Below, one piece after another: positions 36,852 to 45,435 of a stretch of DNA of 64,000 nucleotides (its first letter is position 1; each line of letters opens with the position of its first letter). The DNA comes from Microbacterium sp. CSI-V (GTDB taxonomy: Bacteria; Actinomycetota; Actinomycetes; Actinomycetales; Microbacteriaceae). Location: contig NZ_MTQM01000005.1 of the NCBI RefSeq assembly GCF_001984105.1, forward strand, positions 124,001-188,000, read 5' to 3'. Position numbers and translations under genes: made by a program. The notes under the pieces were generated by a model that was not told the DNA's origin, made no database searches, and was given only the letters and a program-made list of their open reading frames with translations.

Positions 36852-38018
36852 TCAGGCGCCCCAGCCGGCCTGGGTGCCGCCGACACGCTCTGCGGCGATG
36901 CGGGGCAGGTAGCCGGATGCCGCGAACGCGGCCATCGGGTCGGCGGGAAGGCCGCGCGACTCGCGCCACTCGGCGAGGGCGGGACGCACGTCGGTGTAGA
37001 AGGCATCCATCAGCACCGCGTTCGCGGCGAGGACGTCGTTCGCCTGCTGCGCGGCGGTCAGCGCGTCACGGTCGACGAGCAGGGCACGGGCGGTCATCTC
37101 CTGGACGTTCAGCACCGAGCGGATCTGGCCCGGGATCTTGTCCTCGATGTTGTGGCACTGGTCGAGCATGAACGCGACGTCGGGGTTGTTGAGACCCCCG
37201 CCGCGGACGACCTCGGTGAGGATGCGGAACAGCTGGAACGGGTCGGCGGCCCCCACGATGAGGTCGTCGTCGGCATAGAACCGCGAGTTGAAGTCGAACG
37301 AGCCGAGCTTCCCGAGGCGCAGCAGCTGCATGACGATGAACTCGATGTTCGTGCCGGGCGCGTGGTGGCCGGTGTCGAGGCACACCAGAGCCTTGTCGCC
37401 GAGGGCGGCGACCTGGGCGTAGGACGTCCCCCAGTCGGGAACGTCGGTGTGGTAGAACGACGGCTCGAAGAACTTGTACTCCAGCACCAGGCGCTGGTCG
37501 TCGCCGAGACGCGCGTAGATCTGCTGCAGCGAGTCCTGCAGGCGGTCCTGGCGGCCGCGCATGTCGTTCTGGCCGGGGTAGTTCGACCCCTCGGCGAGCC
37601 AGATCTTCAGGTCGCGCGAGCCCGTGGCATCCATCACGTCGATACACGCGAGGTGGTGGTCGATGGCCTTGCGGCGGACGCGCTCGTCGTGGTGGGTGAG
37701 GGCGCCGAACTTGTAGTCCTCGTCCTGGAAGGTGTTGGAGTTGACCGTCCCGAGCTTCACACCGAGGTCTTCGGCGTGACGGCGGAGGGCCGTGTAGTCG
37801 TCGACGAGATCCCACGGGATGTGCAGGGCCACCGTGGGGGCGAGTGCGGTCAGGCGATTGACCTCGGCGGCATCCGCGATCTTCTCGAACGGATCGCGGG
37901 GAGTGCCCGCGGTCGGGAAGACGCGGAAGCGGGTGCCGGAGTTGCCGAACGCCCAGGAGGGCAGCTCGATCGCCTGGCTCTCGAGGGTCGCGAGGATTTC
38001 GGGGCTGAGGGTGCTCAT
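36852..38018 (-). CDS. rhaI: L-rhamnose isomerase
   Basis: The 388-residue TIM-barrel isomerase converts L-rhamnose to L-rhamnulose. It is of the Pseudomonas stutzeri RhaI type rather than E. coli RhaA: GTVNSNTFQDEDYKFG near residue 90, KIWLAEGSNYPGQND near 155, LEYKFFEPSFYHTDV near 195 and CLDTGHHAPGTNIEF near 230, containing the metal-binding Glu, Asp and His residues. ATG at 38018. Upstream are two TGAATCGTTTCA operators shared with the divergent LacI gene. Confidence 0.93.
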   Translation of the reverse strand: MSTLSPEILATLESQAIELPSWAFGNSGTRFRVFPTAGTPRDPFEKIADAAEVNRLTALAPTVALHIPWDLVDDYTALRRHAEDLGVKLGTVNSNTFQDEDYKFGALTHHDERVRRKAIDHHLACIDVMDATGSRDLKIWLAEGSNYPGQNDMRGRQDRLQDSLQQIYARLGDDQRLVLEYKFFEPSFYHTDVPDWGTSYAQVAALGDKALVCLDTGHHAPGTNIEFIVMQLLRLGKLGSFDFNSRFYADDDLIVGAADPFQLFRILTEVVRGGGLNNPDVAFMLDQCHNIEDKIPGQIRSVLNVQEMTARALLVDRDALTAAQQANDVLAANAVLMDAFYTDVRPALAEWRESRGLPADPMAAFAASGYLPRIAAERVGGTQAGWGA

Positions 38019-38060
38019 GGGGGCGGTCCTTCTCCACGGCGGTGGGGCTCTGCGAACACG

Positions 38061-38089
38061 TGAATCGTTTCACAACTTGAATCGTTTCA
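38061..38089. promoter_or_regulatory. Tandem LacI operators between rhaI and its regulator
   Basis: Two identical TGAATCGTTTCA sites lie at 38061-38072 and 38078-38089, offset by 17 bp, the only clear palindromes in the divergent gap. Each is centred on CG as LacI-family operators are. TAGTGT at 38095-38100 may be the -10 of the regulator gene. Confidence 0.78.
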
Positions 38090-38133
38090 GACAGTAGTGT
38101 GGGGAAAGCGGTTCGTCAAGAGGAGGAGCACCG

Positions 38134-39129
38134 GTGTCAGCGAGCATCAAAGACGTTGCGGCGGCCGCCGGCGTCTCGGTGGGCACCGTGTCGAACGTGC
38201 TGAACCGTCCCGAGAAGGTCTCCCCCGCCACCGTCGAGCGCGTGCACGCCACGATCGAAGACCTGGGGTTCGTGCGCAACGACGCGGCCCGACAGCTGCG
38301 CGCGGGACAGAGCCGATCGGTCGGCTTCATCGTCCTCGACACCGCGAATCCGTTCTTCGCCGAGGTCGCGCGCGGAGCGGAGGAGCGAGCGGATGCCGAG
38401 GGGCTCGCGGTCCTGCTCGGCAGCAGCGGGCAAGACGGCGCGCGCGAGAGGACGTATCTCGAGCTGTTCCGCGAACAGCGCGTCCGCGGCGTGCTCCTGA
38501 CGCCGAGCGACCCCGCCGCGGCCGCCGTCGCCCAGGCCGGCATCCCGCTCGTCCTCGTCGATGGCGAGTCACCCGACGGGAGCGTGCCCTCCGTCGCCGT
38601 CGACGACGTCGAGGGCGGATACCTCGCCGCCCGCCACCTGCTCGAGCGCGGCCGTCGACGCCTCGCCTTCGTGGGCGGCCCGCTCGCCGTACGACAGGTG
38701 ACCGACCGCCTCACGGGCGCGCGGCGCGCCCTGGCCGAGGTGCCGGGCGCCCGCCTCGAGATCGTCGAGATGCCGACCCTGACCGTGCTCGCCGGACGTC
38801 AGGTCGGCGAGGAGTTCGCCGCGCGACGCCCCGAGGACCGCCCCGACGCCGCTTTCTGCGCCAACGACCTGCTCGCGGTCGGTCTGCTGCAGGGGTCGGC
38901 GATCCTCGGAACCATCCGCGTCCCGGAGGACCTCGCGATCATCGGGTACGACGACATCGACTTCGCGCAGTCGACGGTGGTGCCGCTGTCCTCCGTGCGG
39001 CAACCGGCGCACGAGATTGGCGCGACCGCCATCGACGTGCTGCGGGAGCTGCTCGACGACCCGCCCGCGACACCCCGCCGGGTGCGCTTCCGTCCCGAGC
39101 TCGTCATCCGCGCCTCGACCGGCGGCTGA
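38134..39129 (+). CDS. LacI-family regulator of the rhamnose genes
   Basis: A complete 331-residue LacI-family protein: helix-turn-helix IKDVAAAAGVSVGTVSNVLN at residues 5-24, hinge DAARQLRAGQSRSVGF, and an effector domain with GVLLTPSDP, VDDVEGGYLAARHLLERGRR and IIGYDDIDFAQ. GTG at 38134 has AGGAGG upstream. It is divergent from rhaI and two TGAATCGTTTCA sites lie between, so it is the likely rhamnose-responsive repressor and autoregulator. Confidence 0.92.
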   Translation: MSASIKDVAAAAGVSVGTVSNVLNRPEKVSPATVERVHATIEDLGFVRNDAARQLRAGQSRSVGFIVLDTANPFFAEVARGAEERADAEGLAVLLGSSGQDGARERTYLELFREQRVRGVLLTPSDPAAAAVAQAGIPLVLVDGESPDGSVPSVAVDDVEGGYLAARHLLERGRRRLAFVGGPLAVRQVTDRLTGARRALAEVPGARLEIVEMPTLTVLAGRQVGEEFAARRPEDRPDAAFCANDLLAVGLLQGSAILGTIRVPEDLAIIGYDDIDFAQSTVVPLSSVRQPAHEIGATAIDVLRELLDDPPATPRRVRFRPELVIRASTGG

Positions 39130-39134
39130 AACCC

Positions 39135-40577
39135 TCAGACCGCCCGGAACTCGATCCCGAGCAGGGATGCCGCCGCGCGGTACGTCTCCGCGCGGTGGCC
39201 GAGCGACAGGCTCCAGTGGTGGCCGATCCCCGTGGCCGACCACGCGTCGACCCACTCTCCCGGGTCGCGCCCGAAGTCGACGCGGCTCGTCGTGTTGCCG
39301 ATCTCCAGCAACGGGCCGCGCACCACCGCCCCCTCCGAGGCCACGAACACGAGCGACCCGTCACGATCCTGACCGAGCCCGAGCAGCGTCACTGGCCCGG
39401 CTTGCACGTCGAACTCGACGGAGACGCCCCATCCGCGCTTGCCGTGGAAGACGCCGAGCCCGCGCAGGAGCGGGTCCCGCGACGACACCGCGAGGTGTGC
39501 GGGGCCGTCGTGCCCCATCTCGACGACGTCGTCCTCGAAGTTGAGCGCTTGGATCTCACAGAAGGAACCGCCCGCACCGATGACCTGCGTGGCCAGCTGC
39601 GCGACGGTCGTGCGTAGTTCGAACTCCCCGGTTGCGGGGATGCCGCGGGCGGTCAGGAGCGAGGCCCCCAGGATCATCCCCGCGCCCAGACGCTCGTGGA
39701 GTTCGCCCCCCAGACCCCGGTGGTAGTACGCGAGCGAGTCGAGTCCGAAGTCGTCCACCAGTCTGTCGAGACCCACCGAAACTCGAGCGCCCCAGAGGAA
39801 GTCCTCCTCTTCCACGGAGTCGTCGATGACGAAGACCTCGGATGCCAGTCGCAGGCGTTCGCGCGCTTCGGCATCCGTGACCTCGTCCACGCGCACACGC
39901 AGATCGTCGAACTCCAGAACCTCGACGTGGGAGCCGAAGGTCGCAGGGAGCAGGGTCAGATCTGTCGAGACGTCCAGCATGCCCGGGTAGAGGTGCCCCA
40001 TGAGTCCGTGGCGGGCGTGCCGGAGTGCGGCGCGGACGTGCGCCGCGTGGATCCACCGTTCGATCCGCACCCAGGCGGATTCCTGACGAAGCCAGCCCGA
40101 CACCGACCGGAAGGGGATGCCGGCGCGCCGGAACACGTTGCCGACCTCCGGCACGGGGCACTGGCCGCAGTACGCCAGCCACGCCCCGGTGTCGAAGGAC
40201 GCGTGGTCCATGCGCTCGGTCGGCTGGAGGTCGATCACGAGGATGGGCGCGTCGGCCCGTTGCGCGATCGGCAGCACCATGGAGCTGGTGAGATACGTCG
40301 TCAGGAAGAGCACGATGAGGTCGCAGTCCGCCTGACGGAGACGCTCCGCTGCCGCGGCGCCCTGCTGGGCGTCGGAGATGAAACCGACGTCGGTGACATC
40401 GGCATCCATTGCCGCGAACCGCTCGGACACGTAGCGCGCGGACTCCTGCAACTGCGGCAGCAGGTCGGGGAACTGCGGCCAATAGGTGCCCAGGCCGCCC
40501 GCGACGAGGCCGATACGCGGCTTGCGACGCGGCGCGGGGGGCAGGAGGGCCCCGAGGGAGGAGGGAGTGGATGCCAT
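39135..40577 (-). CDS. L-arabinose-isomerase-like sugar isomerase
   Basis: The 480-residue protein resembles the AraA/fucose-isomerase fold: KPRIGLVAGGLGTYWPQFP near residue 19, PILVIDLQPTERMD near 110, EFELRTTVAQLATQVI near 310, VEMGHDGPAHLAVSSRDP near 345 and GIGHHWSLSLGH near 455, which line up with the AraA metal-binding Glu/His set. It lacks the usual AraA strings in the first half, so the sugar is uncertain. No kinase or epimerase is beside it. It is divergent from its own LacI regulator; a perfect palindrome lies 54 bp upstream of the ATG at 40577. Confidence 0.8.
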   Translation of the reverse strand: MASTPSSLGALLPPAPRRKPRIGLVAGGLGTYWPQFPDLLPQLQESARYVSERFAAMDADVTDVGFISDAQQGAAAAERLRQADCDLIVLFLTTYLTSSMVLPIAQRADAPILVIDLQPTERMDHASFDTGAWLAYCGQCPVPEVGNVFRRAGIPFRSVSGWLRQESAWVRIERWIHAAHVRAALRHARHGLMGHLYPGMLDVSTDLTLLPATFGSHVEVLEFDDLRVRVDEVTDAEARERLRLASEVFVIDDSVEEEDFLWGARVSVGLDRLVDDFGLDSLAYYHRGLGGELHERLGAGMILGASLLTARGIPATGEFELRTTVAQLATQVIGAGGSFCEIQALNFEDDVVEMGHDGPAHLAVSSRDPLLRGLGVFHGKRGWGVSVEFDVQAGPVTLLGLGQDRDGSLVFVASEGAVVRGPLLEIGNTTSRVDFGRDPGEWVDAWSATGIGHHWSLSLGHRAETYRAAASLLGIEFRAV

Positions 40578-40631
40578 GAGAGTTCGCCTTCGAGCCTTCG
40601 CGGGATGCGCGTCGACCCGGAGGCTCGCGCA

Positions 40632-40645
40632 TTTAATCGATTAAA
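40632..40645. promoter_or_regulatory. LacI operator of the isomerase/regulator pair
   Basis: TTTAATCGATTAAA is a perfect 14-bp palindrome centred on CG, AT-rich against a 70%-plus GC background, midway between the divergent isomerase and LacI genes. Confidence 0.78.
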
Positions 40646-40704
40646 ACAGCACTACTCTTGATCAGAGGAGACGTTCGCGTCAAGCCCGGACCGAGAGGAG
40701 CCCC

Positions 40705-41700
40705 ATGAAGGGCATCGGCCTGTCCCGCGTCGCGGCAGACGCGGGCGTCTCGGTGGCGACCGTCTCCAACACCATCAATCGTCCGCACATGGTGTCCGAG
40801 ACCACGCGGAAGCGGGTGGAGGACGCCATGCGGCGCCTCGATTTCGTCCCCAACCGCGCGGCGGCGACCCTGCGCAGCGGGTACAACCGTCTCCTCGGGG
40901 TGGTGGTTCCGGAACTCGTGAACCCCTTCTACGCGGCGATCACCGAGGCGATCGCGGTGGCCGCCGCCGCACGCGGCTACGCCGTCGCCCTCTGCGTGAG
41001 TCACGACGACGCCGCCGTGGAACTGTCCCACTTCGAGATGCTCGCGGAACAGCGCGCGGCCGGCGCCATCGTCGTGCCGTACAGCGCGTCCGGCCCGCGA
41101 CTGCGTCAGCTCCGCATGGTGGGTACGCACCTCGTGCTCGTGGACCGCGCGGCGGACGAGCACGACGGGTGCGCGGTCGCCGTCGACGACGTCGCCGGTG
41201 GCACGCTCGCGGCACGCCATCTGCTCGAAAGCCCGGGCCGGGGACTCACCCTGGTCAACGGCCCGACCTCGATCCCCCAGTGCCGAGACCGACGACGGGG
41301 TTTCATCGACGCCGACGCCGGAGCGGAGCTCACCGAATTCACCAGTGCGCACATGACGGTCGACGACGGGGTCGAGATCGGTCGCCGAATCGCCGATGGC
41401 GGCGCGCCTCGCCGCATCTTCTGCACGAACGACCAGCTCGCCCTCGGGGTCGTCCGTGGGCTGCGCGAGCGCGGCGTCTCCATCCCGCGCGATGCCGTGG
41501 TCGTCGGCTACGGCGACCTCGCACTCGCCGTCGAAGGCGACATCCGACTCACGAGCGTGGCTCAGCCCAAAGAGAAGCTCGGCGAAGAAGCCGTGACGAA
41601 GGTGCTGAGCGAGATCGAGGACGCCGGGGGCCACCGGCATTCCACGACCGTCCTCGCACCGCGCCTGGTCGTGCGGGAATCCGCCCCGGCCGCCCCGTAG
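40705..41700 (+). CDS. LacI-family regulator of the arabinose-isomerase-like gene
   Basis: A complete 331-residue LacI-family protein with helix-turn-helix SRVAADAGVSVATVSNTIN near residues 7-25, hinge NRAAATLRSGYNRLLGVVVP and an effector domain ending GYGDLALAVEGDIRLTSVAQP. ATG at 40705 has GAGAGGAG upstream. With one palindromic operator in the gap it should repress the divergent isomerase gene and itself. The effector sugar is unknown. About 135 bp of non-coding DNA without a clear feature follow it. Confidence 0.9.
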   Translation: MKGIGLSRVAADAGVSVATVSNTINRPHMVSETTRKRVEDAMRRLDFVPNRAAATLRSGYNRLLGVVVPELVNPFYAAITEAIAVAAAARGYAVALCVSHDDAAVELSHFEMLAEQRAAGAIVVPYSASGPRLRQLRMVGTHLVLVDRAADEHDGCAVAVDDVAGGTLAARHLLESPGRGLTLVNGPTSIPQCRDRRRGFIDADAGAELTEFTSAHMTVDDGVEIGRRIADGGAPRRIFCTNDQLALGVVRGLRERGVSIPRDAVVVGYGDLALAVEGDIRLTSVAQPKEKLGEEAVTKVLSEIEDAGGHRHSTTVLAPRLVVRESAPAAP

Positions 41701-41838
41701 CTCCGCCCCGCATCAGTGCCGCGCCGGCACCCCTTCGACCCGCTTCGGGTCCGCCACGACCGCGGCGAGACCCGCAGCCTCGTCGACCTGCACCGCGAGG
41801 TGCAGCAGCTGCTGGGCCGCGCCGCCGGGGCGTGAGCG

Positions 41839-42684
41839 TCACGTCTCGCGCGTGATCGTCACCTTCACCTTGAGCTGGCTCTTGCCCGGACCTGCGTACA
41901 CGCCGCGCAGCGGCGGCACGTCGTTGTAGTCACGTCCCCGGCCGACGAGCACGTGGCGGTCGCCGATCTCGATGTTGTTCGTCGGATCGAAGCCCTGCCA
42001 GTCCCCCGCGAACCACTCCACCCACGCGTGCGACTCGCCCGTGACGGCCTCACCCACCTCGGCGGAGGGCTTGGGGTGGAGGTAACCCGACACGTAGCGG
42101 GCGGGGATGCCGACCTCGCGCAGCGCGCCGAGGGTGATGTGCGCGATGTCCTGGCACACGCCCTTGCGGGCCTCCCACGCGTCCACCGCGGTGGAGTGCA
42201 CGCCCGTGACGCCCTGCATGTACTCGATGGCATTGCCGACGGCCTCGGCGATGGCGTGCGCCGCCGGTCCGGGCCGGTCGTGGTCCGCCGCGATCTCGCG
42301 CGCGAGCGCGACCACCTCGGGGTGGGGCGTCGTGCGTCGCGTCTGCGTCAACTGCTCGACCGTGGTGATCGACCGGGACGCCTCCGCACGCAGCTCGTCC
42401 CACGTGATGTCGGCGTGCTCGATCGGACGCGGGCGCACCTCCACGAGCGAGCGCGCCGTGATGGTGAGCGCCGCGTGGGGCGAAAGCACGTCGAAGGCGG
42501 CGACCCGGGTGCCGAAGTAGTCGACGTACTGGTTGACCGAGGTGGAGGGCTCGATGTCGAGCGACGAACTCAGCACGAACTGGCTGTCGGTCGACCCGGG
42601 CAGCATCCGGGCCTCGTTGTACGAGGCGACGACGTCGCCCGGATACGCGAACCCGGTCTGGTGCTCGATGCGCAGGCGCTTCAC
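41839..42684 (-). CDS. Transglutaminase-like cysteine peptidase/transferase
   Basis: The 281-residue protein has the bacterial transglutaminase N-domain (LRIEHQTGFAYPG at the start) and a catalytic core with Cys in EARKGVCQDIAHI near residue 173, His in GESHAWVEWFAGDW near 212 and Asp in FDPTNNIEIGDRH. GTG at 42684 overlaps the stop of the alpha-E gene (GTGA) with GGAGAG 5 nt upstream. It is the third gene of the ATP-grasp/alpha-E/transglutaminase cassette; in that context it is predicted to trim or transfer peptides made by the ATP-grasp enzyme. Confidence 0.9.
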   Translation of the reverse strand: MKRLRIEHQTGFAYPGDVVASYNEARMLPGSTDSQFVLSSSLDIEPSTSVNQYVDYFGTRVAAFDVLSPHAALTITARSLVEVRPRPIEHADITWDELRAEASRSITTVEQLTQTRRTTPHPEVVALAREIAADHDRPGPAAHAIAEAVGNAIEYMQGVTGVHSTAVDAWEARKGVCQDIAHITLGALREVGIPARYVSGYLHPKPSAEVGEAVTGESHAWVEWFAGDWQGFDPTNNIEIGDRHVLVGRGRDYNDVPPLRGVYAGPGKSQLKVKVTITRET

Positions 42685-43613
42685 GAGATCTCTCCGATCC
42701 ACGCGGGCTCGGCCTGCGTCGGGAAGAACCGCGACCGGATGGCCTCGGATGCCTCACGGGTCACCGTCTGCACGCGCTGCATGTGCTCGGGCAGCTCGGC
42801 GAGGATGTCGCTGATGGGGCGGTACTCCAGGTCGTTGCGGATCTGCCCGAGGGCCCGCAGCACCGTGTTGGAGTGGCCGACGCGGTCGGCACGGGGATCG
42901 ATGGCGCTCATGCAGTCCTCGGCGCGCTGGATGGAGTAGATGATCGACCGCGGGAACAGGCGGTCCAGCAGCAGGAACTCGGCCGCATTGCGGGCGCTCG
43001 GCATCCCGCGATACGTCCGGAGGTATGCCTCGTACGCGCCGCACGAGCGGAGGATCGTCGTCCACGACGGACCGGACACCTCGGTGAGCGACCGGGTCGC
43101 GAGCAGACGCGCCGTCATGTCGGTGCGCTCGATGCTGCGACCCAGGGTGAAGAACTGCCAGGCCTCGTCGCGGTTCGTCGAGGAGTCGACGATGCCGATC
43201 GCCAGCGCGGCGCGCTCGCGCACCCACTGGAAGAACTCGTGCACCTTCTCGGTCTGCAGACGCCGCGGCATCCGCGAGTTCGTCGTGTTGAGGGTCTCCC
43301 ACAGTTCGGTCGAGACGATCTCGCGCGCACGGCGGGCGTTCTCGCGCGCCGCGGTAAGCGAGTAGGCGATGCTCGACGGGTTCATGCGGTCGACCGCCAG
43401 GCGGGCGAGGACGTCGTCGCGCCGCACGGTGTCGACGTTCTCGGGGAACGCCGAGCCCATGACGCTCAGCAGCGACCGGCACGCGGTGTCCTCGTCGATC
43501 CACGGGTCTTCCAGGAGGAGCTGCAGGTGGACGTCGAGGATGCGGGCGGTGCCGTCGGACCGCTCGATGTAACGGCCGATCCAGAACAGCGACTCGGCGA
43601 TGCGACTCAGCAC
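42681..43613 (-). CDS. Alpha-E domain protein
   Basis: A 310-residue all-helical alpha-E domain protein with the family start LSRIAESLFWIGRYIERSDG, then NARRAREIVSTELWETLN near residue 105 and WQFFTLGRSIERTDMTARLL near 155. Function is unknown, but the gene is found next to circularly permuted ATP-grasp and transglutaminase genes in many bacteria and is thought to work with them. GTG at 43613 overlaps the end of the ATP-grasp gene by 7 bp. Confidence 0.9.
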   Translation of the reverse strand: MLSRIAESLFWIGRYIERSDGTARILDVHLQLLLEDPWIDEDTACRSLLSVMGSAFPENVDTVRRDDVLARLAVDRMNPSSIAYSLTAARENARRAREIVSTELWETLNTTNSRMPRRLQTEKVHEFFQWVRERAALAIGIVDSSTNRDEAWQFFTLGRSIERTDMTARLLATRSLTEVSGPSWTTILRSCGAYEAYLRTYRGMPSARNAAEFLLLDRLFPRSIIYSIQRAEDCMSAIDPRADRVGHSNTVLRALGQIRNDLEYRPISDILAELPEHMQRVQTVTREASEAIRSRFFPTQAEPAWIGEIS

Positions 43614-45331
43614 GAGGGCACCTCCCCGTCGCTCTGCTGCTGTTGCTGCTCCGCCTGCGGGCCGTGCTGCACGCTCGCGTCGGCCTGCTGCTGCTGCTCC
43701 TGCTGGTCGCGGTCGGCGCGGTGGTCGCGCGGGGCCGTGGCGGGGGCGGGCTGACCGTCGTAGATGATCGGGATCGCCTCGGTCACCGCCGCCTGGTCGG
43801 CCACGAGACCCGAAACGCCGTTCCCCTGGCCGTACTCCACGTGCGACGGGGCGGAACCGCCGACGACCCACGTATCCTTCGAGCCGCCGCCCTGGCTGGA
43901 ATTGACCACGAGCTGCCCCTCCGGCAGGGCCACGCGGGTGAGGCCGCCGGGCAGCACCCAGATGTCGTCGCCGTCGTTCACGGCGAACGGCCGCAGGTCG
44001 GCGTGGCGGGGGCGCATGCCGTCCTCGACCAGGGTGGGGATCGTCGAGAGCATCACGACCGGCTGCGCGATCCACCCGCGCGGGTCGGCGAGCAGCCGCT
44101 TGCGGAGCTTCTCGAGCTCGGCGGGAGAGGCATCCGGACCGACGACGAGCCCCTTGCCGCCGGAGCCGTCGACGGGCTTCACGACGAGTTCGGGCAGTCG
44201 GTCGAGCACCTCTTCGAGCGCGTCCGGATCCTCGAGCCGCCACGTGTCGACGTTCTTCAGGATCGGCTCCTCGGCGAGGTAGTACCGGATGAGGTCGGGC
44301 ACGTACGTGTAGAGGAGCTTGTCGTCGGCGACGCCGTTGCCCACGGCGTTGGCGATCGTGACGTTCCCGAGCCGCGCGGCGAGCATGAGGCCGGGTGCGC
44401 CGAGCATCGAGTCGGCGCGGAACTGCATCGGGTCGAGGAAGTCGTCGTCGACGCGACGGTAGATGACGTCGACGCGCTGCGGACCGCGGGTCGTGCGCAT
44501 GAAGACCTTGCCGCCGACGCACAGCAGGTCGCGGCCCTCGACCAGCTCGACACCCATCAGACGCGCGAGCAGCGTGTGCTCGTAGTACGCCGAGTTGTAG
44601 ACGCCCGGGGTGAGCACCACGATGTTCGGGTCGTCGATCCCGGGCGGGGCGGACGCCCGGAGAGCGGCGAGCAGCTTGTTGGGGTAGTCGCCGACCGGGC
44701 GCACCCGCATCGAGACGAACAGTTCGGGCAGGGTCTGCGCCATGACCCGTCGGTTGGAGATGACGTACGACACTCCGGAAGGCACGCGCACGTTGTCCTC
44801 GAGGACCCGCATCTCGCCGTGCTCATCGCGGATCAGGTCGATGCCCGACACCTGGATGCGCACGCCGTTGGCACTGCGGATGCCGGCGGCCTGGCGATAG
44901 AAGTACTGCGACGACGCGATGAGTCCCGCCGGGAGCACCCCGTCGCGCACGCAGTGCTGATTGCCGTAGGCGTCGTCGAGGAACGCCTCGAGCGCCCGCA
45001 CCCGCTGCTTCACGCCCGCTTCGATGCGCGACCATTCGTCGTAGGCGATGACGCGGGGGACGGCATCCAGGGGGAAGGGACGCTCCTCCCCCGCGAAGTC
45101 GAACGTCACGCCCTGGGCGAGGTAGGAACTGGCGAGCGAGTCGGTGCGCCCGCGAAGCTCCTCCTGCGTCATCTGCGCCAACGCCTGGTACAGCTCCCGA
45201 TACGCCTCGCGCGAGGGCGCCGCGTCACCGGGGGTGGCCGGGACACCGAACATCTCGTCGAACGCCGGGATGCCGGATACGGTCTTGCGCGGCGCCAACG
45301 TGGAGCCGTAACCGTCGAACAGGTCACCCAT
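43607..45331 (-). CDS. Circularly permuted ATP-grasp protein with Gln-rich tail
   Basis: A 574-residue circularly permuted ATP-grasp amidoligase. Landmarks: LFDGYGSTLAPRKTVSGIPA at the start, AYDEWSRIEAGVKQRVRALE near residue 95, VLEDNVRVPSGVSYVISNRR near 170, the nucleotide loop VVKPVDGSGGKGLVVGP near 385 and QPVVMLSTIP. Such enzymes are predicted to form peptide bonds on small peptides or proteins. The last 40 or so residues are a low-complexity tail with runs of four and five Gln. ATG at 45331 lies 6 nt after TAGGCT (45338-45343), a likely leaderless start. It leads the three-gene cassette. Confidence 0.9.
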   Translation of the reverse strand: MGDLFDGYGSTLAPRKTVSGIPAFDEMFGVPATPGDAAPSREAYRELYQALAQMTQEELRGRTDSLASSYLAQGVTFDFAGEERPFPLDAVPRVIAYDEWSRIEAGVKQRVRALEAFLDDAYGNQHCVRDGVLPAGLIASSQYFYRQAAGIRSANGVRIQVSGIDLIRDEHGEMRVLEDNVRVPSGVSYVISNRRVMAQTLPELFVSMRVRPVGDYPNKLLAALRASAPPGIDDPNIVVLTPGVYNSAYYEHTLLARLMGVELVEGRDLLCVGGKVFMRTTRGPQRVDVIYRRVDDDFLDPMQFRADSMLGAPGLMLAARLGNVTIANAVGNGVADDKLLYTYVPDLIRYYLAEEPILKNVDTWRLEDPDALEEVLDRLPELVVKPVDGSGGKGLVVGPDASPAELEKLRKRLLADPRGWIAQPVVMLSTIPTLVEDGMRPRHADLRPFAVNDGDDIWVLPGGLTRVALPEGQLVVNSSQGGGSKDTWVVGGSAPSHVEYGQGNGVSGLVADQAAVTEAIPIIYDGQPAPATAPRDHRADRDQQEQQQQADASVQHGPQAEQQQQQSDGEVPSC

Positions 45332-45435
45332 GCCCTGAGCCTACCCACGCCCGTGTTGCGGAGGTGTTTCCCCCGCGCGCAGAGCGGCGTGGCTAGGCTG
45401 GCCCGACATCCGCCGCCTCGACCGAAGGTGCCTCC

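Noticed and set aside
41716..41835. Short plus-strand open frame of 39 codons after the LacI gene (GTG start)
   Set aside because: The sequence looks faintly coding (ETRSLVDLHREVQQLLG) but has no ribosome site, no recognised family and lies in a high-GC gap where chance frames are common. It could be a gene remnant.
43607..43740. Frameshift explaining the Gln-rich end of the ATP-grasp protein
   Set aside because: The frame runs on without a break and the alpha-E start overlaps its stop in the usual coupled way, so the tail is probably genuine.
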